A stretch of 64,000 nt of DNA. Origin: Takakia lepidozioides. Taxonomy: Eukaryota; Streptophyta; Takakiopsida; Takakiales; Takakiaceae. Under the pieces are notes generated by a model. It was given only the letters and a program-made list of their open reading frames with translations. It did not search any database and had not been told where the DNA came from. The stretch is from assembly GCA_030704615.1 (NCBI GenBank), contig CM060733.1, positions 17,608,001-17,672,000 on the forward strand. Reading direction: 5' to 3'. Of the stretch, positions 23,801 to 35,800 are shown in pieces. The translations under genes and the position numbers were made by a program. The first letter of the stretch is position 1. Every line of letters begins with the position of its first letter.

Positions 23801-26800
23801 TGTTATGTCTGTATCCATGTCTATTTTTGTCTTTGCTTCTTCTTCCTTCTCTTTCTTTCTTCTTGTCTCTTTTTTTCTTTTCTTGGTTGTTTGTTTCTCG
23901 TTTCTTGCTTTCCTTTTGTCCCATAAGCTCTTTGAGCTTTCTGCGGACGTTATAAAGTTCCATTTCATTTCATTTCATTTCTTCTGAATTATGTGGTGCA
24001 GAAAAAGTCACTTCCAAGAAGAGCATGAAAAATGAGACACTCAGTTTGTAGACATTGATGCGATGAGTGGTGCTAAAAGGTGTTGGCTGATTGAGTCAGT
24101 CTTTTGGGGACTTTGGCTGTTTCATTTCACCAAGTTTGGAATTGTGCTTTTTGGAAAGGTTCTGGAAGGGGTCATCAAGTACAGATGGAATGCATTGCCT
24201 GTTGAGCAACGTGACGGCATAAAAAACTACATCTCAGACCTTATTGTGCAGGTTCCTTTCTCCCCTCAAGTTTCTGTCTGGATTCTCTGTGGGTTGCAAG
24301 GATGCATTTGCTTTAACCGATATCTCAAGCATGGGGCAGTCTGTGTACCTCACTTGACCTGTCCCTTCACCTGTTTCTGGTGTTTCCGTTTTCTTGGCAG
24401 GTATGTCAGAGTTTACATCACTTCGGATTTTGTGGTGGATGAACCAAGATCTCTAGGATAGGTACCAATGAGTGTTCTGAACAGAGGATAGGTCATATTT
24501 GAGACCTTATGGAGAATTGGTGGTCTGCAGCTTTCAAGCAATGAAGGGTCATTTCGGAATGAGCGCTTGTACGTTAACAAGCTGAACATTATTCTGGTCC
24601 AGGCAAGATATCTCACTCATGTGTCGATCTCAGTGCAATATTCACTCATGTGTCGATCTCAGTGCAATATTCACTCCTTACTGACCGTGGATCTAGTCTC
24701 CAGAGCCCGTTTCTAGGATATCTCTCCAATAGAACTACAGTGGAATTGGTTGGACCAGCAATTAAACGTCAATGTCCCCTTAGAGATGGAGTTGTGCTCC
24801 TGGCGCCAAGCTTTGCTTGGAGAAAAGATGACTGTAATGGTTCCAAATTCTTTTCCGCAATTTACTGTTCAGGATACCTTTGTTGAAGATAATGGGCATG
24901 TTTTGTTAGAAAAGCCACTGTTAAACCATCTTGCATGTGTGGAGGATGATATAACATATATTCTGTTAAGAAATGTCTTTGACAAAATGGAATGCATGTG
25001 TGCAGGTTCTGAAGCATGAATGGCCTGCTCGGTGGCCCAGATTTATACCTGATCTGGTGTCTGCTGCCAGAAGCAGTGAAACCTTGTGTGAAAATTGCAT
25101 GGTCATTCTCAAGGTATGTTGCTATGATCTAGTGTTTGAAGGACCCTTACTACATTTTGATTGAGGGCTATAATTTGCATTTGCACAAAGGTCGGCTCTG
25201 TCAATGTTCAAAGAACCACTAGACGCATGGAGGTTTGAGTGGGCTTTTGTTGGGAGGTTCAGTTCATATTTCTTTTGCATATTCAGTTCTGTTATTTGGA
25301 TGGGGAACAGCTTCTTAGCGAGGAGGTATTTGATTTTTCTCGAGGAGAGATGACACAGAGTAAGATCAAAGAGCTGAAGAACTCTTTAAACAGGTGATTA
25401 CTCCTTATTCCCCTTGAGTTAGCTCATCTTCCTAATTGAGATACCTTCAATGGGTCTCTATTTTATGGCAAGCAAGTAGGTAGCACGTCTAAGGTCAAAG
25501 CTCTGTGAGGAATCCATTAATTTCTGTCAGTGTGGATATAGTAAACCATATATGTAAGAGCGCTAATGGTCACCGCATAATGCAGAACACTGGTAAATGA
25601 AATGAACTAGTGAGAACTTGCCCATTGGAGGGCAGCCACAGTCATGTGCAGAGCTACAAGAAAGAGAGAGTTTGACAGGTCGCTGATCCTGTCTGGGTCG
25701 CCATTTCTTTGTTTGGGAAGGTTGTGATGGAGGTTTTTGGCTTACAAAGTTTCTTCTTGTGTTGCTTTCCTTTTCCTCAAAAATAAAAACATGGATGAGG
25801 TCAAATGGGAAGCCATTTTCTTGTGCCATGAGACAGTCAGAAACTCTGCTTAGACTTGATGTCACTGGACTTGTTATTGATGCTGAGCATGGTGGAAATG
25901 GTTGGACTGGCCACAGTGAATTCCAGCTCATTCATGAGCTGTGCCAGTATGTGCTATCTGTGTCGCAGCGGCCTGAGCTCATCCGATCCACTCTAGCGAC
26001 CCTGCATGCTTTCTTATCTTGGATTCCACTTGGCTACATCTTTGAATCTCAGCTGGTGGGCTTCCCTGCGGCCCCTTGTCCCCCTATTGCAAATTGGTTT
26101 GTGGCATGGCTCAGTAGTCAGCTTCTCTGGAAGATCAGAGACATCTGTGGTATGCTTGCTGCCGTTGGGAGCATAAACTATCAGGCTGGTACTCTTGCAT
26201 GCTGGAGTTCACATCATGTCTCCTTATGAGCCTCAAGTGTTCCTATTGTTCTGAATTGCTTGAAGCTGAAGGTTGTTGTTATGTGGGGGGGATGCAGCTG
26301 GAAACCTTGTTGAAGCTCTTCCCTGTGGCAAACTACAGAAATCTTGCTCTTCAGTGTTTGACAGAGGTTTGTCCTTCTCCCTTTTGAGTATGGACAATCA
26401 TTTCTCTTCTTCCCAACTATGCTATTGTTATGTATCAGATCAATGTCCGCTTCGATTATACTCTTTGTCAGGTAAGTTGTGCCTTGTTTTTTTTCCTGTC
26501 ATTTTGACTTATGGGTAGTCACTTGTTTTGAACCTGTGATGTTTGAATATCTGAGGATTTGGCGTGTTGCAGGTGGCAGTGCTCAGTTTTGGGGATTTTT
26601 ATGATGCCCAGTTTGTGAAACTCTATACCATATTCATGGTCCAGCTCCAGGTACTGGGTTGTGCTTTTACATCATTGTATACTACTCTACCAGTGAGATG
26701 TCCCCTGTAGGAAGGGATGTATGGGGTTAGTTGTTGTCTCTGGCCAGACAGAGTTAGCAATCGACATGTTATGTTTATGAGGTGAGAAGCATGGAGGCTG

Positions 26801-29800
26801 AGAGGGCCCTTAAGACAGTGAAACGGGAAGTTATAATGTCCACTGATGCCAACGGGAGAGATGCAAGAGAAAGCGAAACTTTAACATGCCCAGGGGGGCC
26901 CAATGTCCTATGGAACTAAGAGAGTAAGCAGGGAGAGAGAAGGAAAAAAAGGCATTTACTGTGTTCACAGGAAGTCCAAGGGACAGAGAGAGATTGTACT
27001 CATAAGACGTTGTTTGCCGTAGCCTTGTGGCCATTGACCCCGCGCCCAGTTTGAGCGGGAACAAAAGGGACAGAACCTACCTCTGTCAGGGGCTGACGTT
27101 GGTAGTGTGACTTACCATCATATATAGAATTAATCCGGGTTTTCCAGATATCCTCTAGAAATCCCTTCACACAAGCATCAATCTGCTGTGTGTGATTTGC
27201 CCAAAAACTAGGCCTCAGGAGGGCCTGGACTTTTGGCTCAGCCTCGAGACTTTCAAAGTTGTTAAACAGGGGTACAGGCACAATTCCCTTGATAGAATTG
27301 AAGAGAGCGTCTCTTTGGTGAGAGAACCCCTGACAGTGTATCAGAAAGTGAATACTGTCTTCAGATTGCCCACACAGCGGGCAATTGCACTCTCCCTTTC
27401 CTCTCTGCTTCTGTTTGCTGTTCAAAGGTAGGCTCCCTGCCCTGAGTTTAAATTTCAGTCTAGTGCCGAGAGTGGGTAGACCCTTGAGGTCATCCAAGAT
27501 GTCCTCCCCCATGTCACTGACTGGAAACAAGTTCAGGGAAGTTTTCTGCCTAACTTCATTTTCATCAGACAATCTCATGGCAACAGACATGGCTGAGGAC
27601 ACTACAGCCTTCAAGTCAGATTTATCCAGCAGGGTCAAGACTTGCGGATCCAGGTCCAGGTCCTTCAGAATCTCTTCTACTCTCTTCTGCCAGGACTTAG
27701 CCTGTTTGACAGGGCGGTCCTGTTTCCAAGATATAGAGTCGATTAACTTAGGATATCTGGTGTTGGGCATGTGTTGCAGCTGACCCCACCATCTGACCTT
27801 GAATTCATCTCGTCGGGAGCTTAAGGACGGAATGCCAAACTCACCCCGAACAGCCACATTGGCTGTTTTGGAGCATGCTGACATACACTCCTTAAGCACC
27901 CCCACTTGAATGGATTCTAGAGACTTAGCCTGGTTGGAGTTATCAACCCGATCCGTACTCCAAGGCAGGTCTAATAACGCGACAAAGCATGGTTTTCTTA
28001 ACCTCAGAGTTGACCCCTCTGCAGTGGAAAAATTTAGTGAGCCCCAGAGCTTTGCCCTTGCCAGTTTGAACAACTTTCCGGATATGTGCATCCCAATTAC
28101 AATTGGAGGAAAACTCAACGCCCAGGTAAGTGTAGGAAGGGAGGACCGGGATCTCTTGGCTACCCCACTGCCACTTAAGATCACTTCCTCCCTCTCCTCT
28201 GCTGTTGAATGCTACCACTGCACATTTGCTGACATTAGCCTCTAGCCCCCGAAGATCAAAGTATCTCTTCGTGCAATCAATCAACTCCTGGAGATTGGTT
28301 GGAGTCTCCCCTATGCCTGCGAAGTCATCCGCAAACATAAGGGCTGGTATGGTGGTATCACCCACCCTTAACCCAAATCCCTCACTTTCCACATCCTCGA
28401 GGAGTTGATTGATGAAAACATTGAAGAGCAGAGGGGAGAGAGTACATCCTTGAGCTACACCTTGGTCTATGTCAAAGAAGTTGGACTTCTGTCCGTTAAC
28501 AGTGACACAGCTTTTGGTGTGAGCATACAAGTTGTGGACAACTCTCCACATCTTTCCCTTGATCCCACAAGACCAGAGGCGGAACCATAGGCCATCTCTC
28601 CACACTGTGTCATAAGCCTTTTTGACATCCAGGAAAAAAACATAAGTGGGTTTCCCTTCTTTTTTCCTTCCCTGGATAATCTGGCTTAGAGTGAAGATAT
28701 GATCCACACAGCCCCTGTTTCGCCGAAAGTCAGCTTGGCCTTCGCGGAAACAACCTCTAGACTCCAGATCAACCTCGAGACGAGTACTTATAACTCTGCA
28801 GAATGTCTTGCCAACAGCATTGAGGAGCGTGATGCCACGGTAGTTCCCCGGTTCTTCTCTGTCACCCTTCTTGTATAGATTGACAATGACCCCCTGTCGC
28901 CAGCGAAAGGGGATCATTTCAGTCTTCCAGATAAGGTTAAAGAGGAGAACTAGGGCCTCTATCATGGGATCGCCACCGTGCTTGATAAGCTCGTTGACAA
29001 TACCATCAGGTCCACCAGCTTTATATCCATTTAAATGTTCAATTGCTTCCACAATCTCAGAAGAACCAATGGGAGCATTATAAGCCATTGAAATATACTC
29101 CAGTTCATCAGGGCTGTTTTGAATCATAGGAACAGTTTTTCCAACTGTGTCCCTCCATTCAGCAGAAGACCCCTCACTGTTAGACCTAGAAGTTCTGCCA
29201 AGGATACTGTAGTGAGTTTCAAAGGTTTTGACAACGTCAACCGATGAAGTCACCACTGCACCTTTAGTAGTCTTCAGCGCTTGTACTTGCTGACCGTTTT
29301 TCGGCTTGTACAAACGTTGAAGGGCCAACCAGAATTTCTTGTCATTACCACCATGGTGGTTTGAGTTTATTTCACTGTATAACTTGTCCCAGTATAATTT
29401 CTTCTGAGACCTAACAAGCTGATTGATATCTTTACGGAGTTGGTAGTACCTCGCCCACAATTCTCTGTTGGTTTCCAAATTGCAGCACTCTTTATAGAGG
29501 GCTCGTCTCTCAGCTATCTTGAGTTTAATCTCATTGGTCCACCAATTAACTGCTCTACCGCAGACAATTAGTTTCCTCCTAATGATCTTGTCAGCCACGG
29601 AGGAAACGAAACTCTCCCGAGAGTCCACTGCTCTTTCGACTTCATTTCTTGCGTTAACAGAGCGTGACTGAAGTTCTTGGAGCAATTAAACAAAATGAAG
29701 GAGAGCCTCTTGCAAGGCCTGGACGTACTCAGCCTTGACCTCCTCATTGTGGAATTTTTCTATGCACCACTTCCGAATCGAACGTTTCACAGATCTCTTG

Positions 29801-32800
29801 GTGGTGGGAAAACACCTTTTGATCTCAGTCCAAACCAGGAAGTGGTCAGAGGTACCAATATCAGTTCTGTCGATCAACACATTGGCACACTGGGGGAACA
29901 AAATTTTGTCCATTATGATATAGTCCACAATGGAACGTTCCCCAGTTTGGGATTTCTCATGAGTCCACTGCACTTGGTCACCTCTTGTCCTGTTATTCAA
30001 GGTCAAAAGCTGAAGCTCTTCTAGACAGTTAATTAACCGTCTGCCATTAGAATTCAGCTCGTCCTCACCAAAAGGTCCGATGATATCGTCCTGATGGATC
30101 CCTTTGCCCACCCGGGCATTGAAGTCCCCCAATAGTACCACCTGACCTTTGGCAAGGAACGAAGCACAGTCCAGCTTTACATCTTCGAAGGCCTTGTCTG
30201 CGTCAGCACTAAGGGTCCCCTCTGTGGGCATGTAAACACAACCAACAAAGAGGTCCTTTGTACTCATGCCGCCCTTCAGATTCAGTTTTAGCCAGATACT
30301 ATGCTCGTACCTCAAACCCTTGTTGATAATTTCACAATTGTCCAACAAGAAATCACGGACAAAGAATCCATCCCCTTTTTGACCGCGTTTGGCAGAGGCT
30401 GCCTTGAGAGTACAGAGAGAGAGAGAGAGAGGGATCTCTCCTTTCTCTCTATTATCTTGTGCTATACCATTCAAAGCTGCCTGGTTTATATGATGGGAGT
30501 TGAAATAGTCGCTAGTTGCAAATGTCTAGTCTTGTGCTGGTATGGATGCGTCTTCATAGCTAAGAGTGGTTTCTCCGAATTGACCGCAGATAATTCTGCC
30601 ACCTGGCACCCATGTCCCAGATGCATATGCAAGTGGCTCAGATGAGGACCAGGTACATTGCCTTTTGAGCAACCTTTTTTGTGTCTGACATTCTTAACAT
30701 GTGACCCAGATCTGCCAGCAGTTCAGGCCACCATAGCTGCTTGTGAGAAACCCTAACTTCTGATCATGACTGGAAGATGGATTCCCACCTGCTGTTTCTT
30801 TGCAGGCTTTCATTCAAAATCTGGCGTTGTTCTTCACGTCTTTCTTTAAGGTAAGGTGCCGCATCACCCAGGTTGCTCTGGTGGTCTTGAGAGTGAGGAT
30901 GGATTTGTTGAGGCAGGTCCCTCTCTGGACTAACAGTGCACCCTCCCTTTTTTTATTCAGGCTGTCCTGTTCTTCCCCTGTCTTCTCTCTGTCATTTTGT
31001 TTACCTCTTTCCAATTGTCGGCTTTTCATGTTTTACTCTGTGCTCTCCATAATGTTTTAGATGGGTTGGAGGGGGATGGGAGTCACACTCTGCTTGACCC
31101 TGTGTGGGGGCTTTGGGATGGCAGTCACACATAGGTGTCTTGGAGACAACTCAAGACAACCAGGCAGTTCTGTTAATGGGACTTGAGTACCTGACTGGTA
31201 TCTCATATGTTGATGACACAGAGGTCTTTAAGGTATAACAATTTCAACTCGGAACTCTTATCTTATATGTGCAACCCACCGTTAATTATTACCTTATGGA
31301 TTGTTTCAGGCAACATAATTGAATATGTACACGTGACGTGAAAAGTGATTACCACACCGTCTCACGTCATGGTTTCTGAAATTAAAAAGTCATAAAGAGC
31401 TTTGTAGTAATGTCACTATAATTCATAACTATAATGATATTGTGTTATATGTAGGTTTGCCTGGACTACTGGAATTCTCTGGTGTGTGATCTCTTCCAAT
31501 CTGAATGTAACATGGAGTCTCCGGCTCCACCTACTCCTCTGGGCCTCCAGGTAAAGCAACCTTTCTTTCTGCCTTGTGCAATTGTTACCTCAGCATGTTC
31601 ATGATGGATGGACATCCATCTTTCTGGATATGCTGATTGTTTGTATGACTGTCGTAATCATGATGGCTGTTGATTCATATCATGTGCGGATTTTTCAGTT
31701 TGGTGTAGGCTTCTTTTTGGGTAAAATTTGAACACATCCCAAGGTGAAGGTATTCTGTTTCTTGTTCCTTTTTCTGAAGGTTTGTGCTCAGACTATCTAG
31801 GTGTTGCTGTGTTTCCGTCTCATATCTCAGCATTCCTCACAAGTTCCTCGGCATTGTTGGGCAGGTTGGATTAGGAGGGATGGTAGACGGGCTTGGGTCA
31901 CAGATGTCCCACCGGAAGCAGTTGTATTCTGGGCCTCTCTCCAAGTTGAGGTTGCTCATGATCAGTCGCATGGCCAAGCCTGAGGAGGTCCTTATCGTAG
32001 AAGATGAGAATGGGAACATAGTGAGGGAGACCATGAAAGACAATGATGTGCTTGTTCAATACAAGGTGACCTTCCCTTGTCCTTTTCCTGCACTCTCCTC
32101 TAATTTCGCACATGCACCAGATGCAATGAAGTGTTCTTCTAGAGGCAGGACCTGCTTAGGTTTTACTGTTTGTATGTAACAATGTACTCACCATTGCAGT
32201 GGGTTGGTTCAGGTCATGAGGGAGACTTTGATATATTTGTCCCATCTTGACCATGAGGACACAGAGCACCAGGTAACTATTCATGTCTGGTTGCAGACAC
32301 TGTCAGTGTGGTTGGCTGGAAGTTTCTTTGTAAACTTCCTGGTGATATACAATGTTGGGGCACCAGTTGTCACCATTCTGTTCATGGAGTTCTAGATTTT
32401 GGCATGAATTGTGCAAATCAGTTTCTGGGATCTGGGGTTACGGCATTCATGAGGCACTAGTGCATGTATGTTAACCAGGGGCTGTGCTCCAGTTAAATGT
32501 TTCATATAGCCAAAATTATATCAGTGCCAATCTTTAAGCTCATCGACCACATGCAAGCAGTCCAAAATAGTCCATGACATTCTTTGTGGGAGCATACATG
32601 GTTGTTGATAGCTTCTACTTATGTGCCAAGTCAAGGCCTGTTCACATGAAGCATTCTATGTCCATCCCATCCATTGGTCGGAAGGCGTGGCAGGAACAGC
32701 GCAGGTCCCACTGGTGGCATGTTCCTCCCATGTGTGGCGTGGGATCAGTGGGATGCAATGTGTCCCCTCGTTGCATCTTGCACTCCCTACGTCTGTTGAT

Positions 32801-35800
32801 TCCTCATCATCCTTCATATGGCTAATTAAGCTGGCTAAACACAGGTTGGACTTTTGCCAACTTGGACCGACCTCCACAATACCTTTGCTACGGATGTTGA
32901 CTTGGGGTGGTGTGTGAACATGGCATCACCAAGCCCGCCATCCGATCCCCTGGCAGGGCTGTCCGCCCACGAAATGGATGGAATGGAGAGGATGCTGGCC
33001 TCCCGTGTGCCCTCCCTTCAGTCTTTAGAGTTAAATAGCCCCATTGACTGTAGCCATTTATATTTCTGATTCTTTACACTGTGACACAGACAGTGCTCAA
33101 TTATAGACCAATTTTGTTTTTAAATATGTAAGCTAGTTAAACTGGTAGATGGCTTCCCATCCTTTTGCACACCAATTACAGGTCTAATGCATTGCTCCGC
33201 ACCTTGATCATGTGACAGATGTTGAAAAAGTTAAACAAGCAGCTGAATGGTGAGGAGTGGGCGTGGAATAATCTGAATACACTTTGCTGGGCTATTGGGT
33301 CTATCTCAGGGTCCATGGTTGAAGATCAGGTGTGTTTCAGCCATAGCTCAGCCTTCTCATTTGTGCTTTCTTTAACTTTTGGGCAAGAGAAGATGAGTGT
33401 AACTGATGTTCGACATTGAGGTGAGATTGTATTGTGTCCATGGTTGGGGTGGACAGGAGAATCGGTTCTTAGTGACGGTGATACGTGACCTGCTCAATCT
33501 TTGTGAAATAACCAAGGGCAAGGACAACAAGGCTGTCATTGCAAGCAACATCATGTACGTATTAAGATACCAGTCACACTAGGTTGTAACGCCCAAACAA
33601 AATCTGGGTCCCTCCCTTCAAACGATAGGGTAATTGTCTGGCATTCACTGGACAGGGCTGTCAGAAGAGGATATATGTACCACGCCTATAATATACCATG
33701 TGGAAAGGCCTCGCACAATTTTGACCGCCTTGTGGTTCCCATTCATTTAGAACTATATATAACACTATCATAGCGAGGATAACCTGTGAGAGGTAGTTAC
33801 GATATCCAAAGTTGCAAAATACGGGTAGTTTATCATTGCTCATAATGTGTTGTGGGAGAGAAAGAGAGAGTTTCTCAAAGTTGCTCAGTGGTGGGTTGGC
33901 AGGTATGTGGTGGGACAGTATCCCCGGTTTCTGAGGGCACACTGGAAGTTTTTAAAGACCGTTGTGAATAAGCTGTTTGAGTTTATGCACGAAACCCACC
34001 CTGGTGTGCAGGTGTGTTTCCCGACTGTGACTTCAAATATCCAGCCCACCAACGCCACCTTTCTCATTCATCTGAGAAGCCTGTGTTAGAGCTAGTTACG
34101 AGATCCATGTGGATATCTCAGCAAGATGGTCTGTATCCCACGTAGAGCAAGGGTATAGTGGGCAGGGCAAGGACTTGTTGGAACATGGCTAGGGATCATG
34201 GAGAAGTTCTGGGTTGTGCTTGGGCCTGCAGGATATGGCGTGTGACACTTTCCTGAAGATTGTGCAAAAATGCAGACGGAAGTTTGTCATCCTACAGGTG
34301 CAATAGGGCTTTTTCTTTTCTTTGGGATAGCAATAAGGTTTTCTAGGTCTGTAATGACAGGGAATTGTTGTGTTTCTTATTCCATCTGGCCTTTCAAGAG
34401 TTTGCACTCATGGTCAGTATTTTCCTTCCAATGTGAGAGTTAGTATGGGGTATCAAAAGAGATGCTAGGAACACTTTGCTTCTCCTAATTTGCTTTTGAA
34501 TAGATGTGACTGGTGCTCAATCCTGAAACTCTGCTAGCAGGTGGGAGAGTCAGAGCCATTTGTGTGTGAGTTACTGAAGGGCCTACCAACAACAATACTG
34601 GATTTGGAGAGTCATCAGATCCATACGTTTTATGAGGCGGTATGGGAATACTTTTGAAATCTGTCTCTTTTGTTCTATTTCAGTCTGTTTCACAGTCAAT
34701 GGCTCTTTTTTCCTGCTCAAGTGGTTTGTAGGAGCTAATGCTTGAGCCTTGGACCTCTGGCAATTCAAACCAATAGTTTGGGTGGGATGGATATAGGTGG
34801 GATTCATGATTCAAGCAGAAAGCGACCCCCAAAGGCGGGATGAATATTTGCAGAAGCTGATGGAGTTGCCAAACCAGGTTAGTAATGCTGATGGCTCCCA
34901 TAACTTCTAGCAGCGAAGTCCTGTGTTAACAGCAGGTGCACCCCAACTCAACCAAATTCCAATTGCTCTTATGCCTGTTGCTCATATAACTGGTTGAAAC
35001 GCGCAATATGTGGTCCTGTGATGTAACATAGTGTGTGTTTCCTCAACTACCCACTCTTCAGCCAGCGAAATAATTGGTGAGGGAGGGTTTCCATGACCCT
35101 GCTGATGACTACTTTCTCACCAGCCCAGCTAGTAGGTGCCCCCCCCCTCCAGGCATTGTGTGGGGAAGGGCAGCCTCGTGCGTTATGTCACATATGTCAA
35201 ATGCCCCCTCCCCCAATATCTTTGTCCCTCGTCTTCTCTTCTGCAACTGCACATAATGGTCTCTCATGGCCTTTTTTCCCTTGGAAATACCTTCAGGTAT
35301 TTTATAGTAGTGAGATATAGTGGATTCAGGATAGGTGGTGTGTATGAAAACACACCTACTGCGCACTATTAGCACAAGGTTGATATACTTTTAGGGTGGC
35401 TTAGCTGACTGTCGCATTCATTACATCACCAGTTCTGTATTGGTTAGGGTTTGGTCATACTAGTTGGTAGTGACAATTGGTGATGGTGTGTGTGCAGAGA
35501 TGGGCTGAAATTATTGGTCAAGCCCGCCAGAGTGTTGAGTTCTTAAAGGCTCAAGAAGTCGTGCGTGCAGTGCTCAATATTCTACAGGTGCTTGCTTTGT
35601 ATGCTGCAGTGCTGTTGTTTCTCTGTTGGAAACGCTCCCACCAGCGAATACGTGCGTAGGAACTAGCTGTGTGGGGTTGTCTTTGAACATATAGTAGCAT
35701 CACTCACCTGTTGAGTTGCAGAAACAACAGGCAGAAGCAACCTAACGTGTGTGGACAGTCTGGCAGTACATCATGTTGCTTAACATTGACATCTATGGTT

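Larger units (their letters stand above)
26823..30415 (-). mobile_element. 5'-truncated LINE in XPO1 intron 9, antisense
   Basis: A non-LTR retrotransposon with an AP-endonuclease remnant, reverse transcriptase, C-terminal Cys/His motif and 3' UTR, all on the minus strand. It is 5'-truncated inside the endonuclease, where sequence similarity gives way to an (AG)n run at about 30415. Its antisense orientation relative to XPO1 is typical of tolerated intronic insertions. One in-frame stop and one frameshift mark it as inactive. The 3' UTR carries about three degenerate copies of the motif found in the dispersed (GAAAT)n repeats. Confidence 0.9.

Noticed and set aside
32854-33069. Plus-strand frame [13 protein letters not shown]... 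in XPO1 intron 15 as a nested gene
   Set aside because: No recognisable domain, and it lies wholly between well-supported exons 32213-32272 and 33219-33329.
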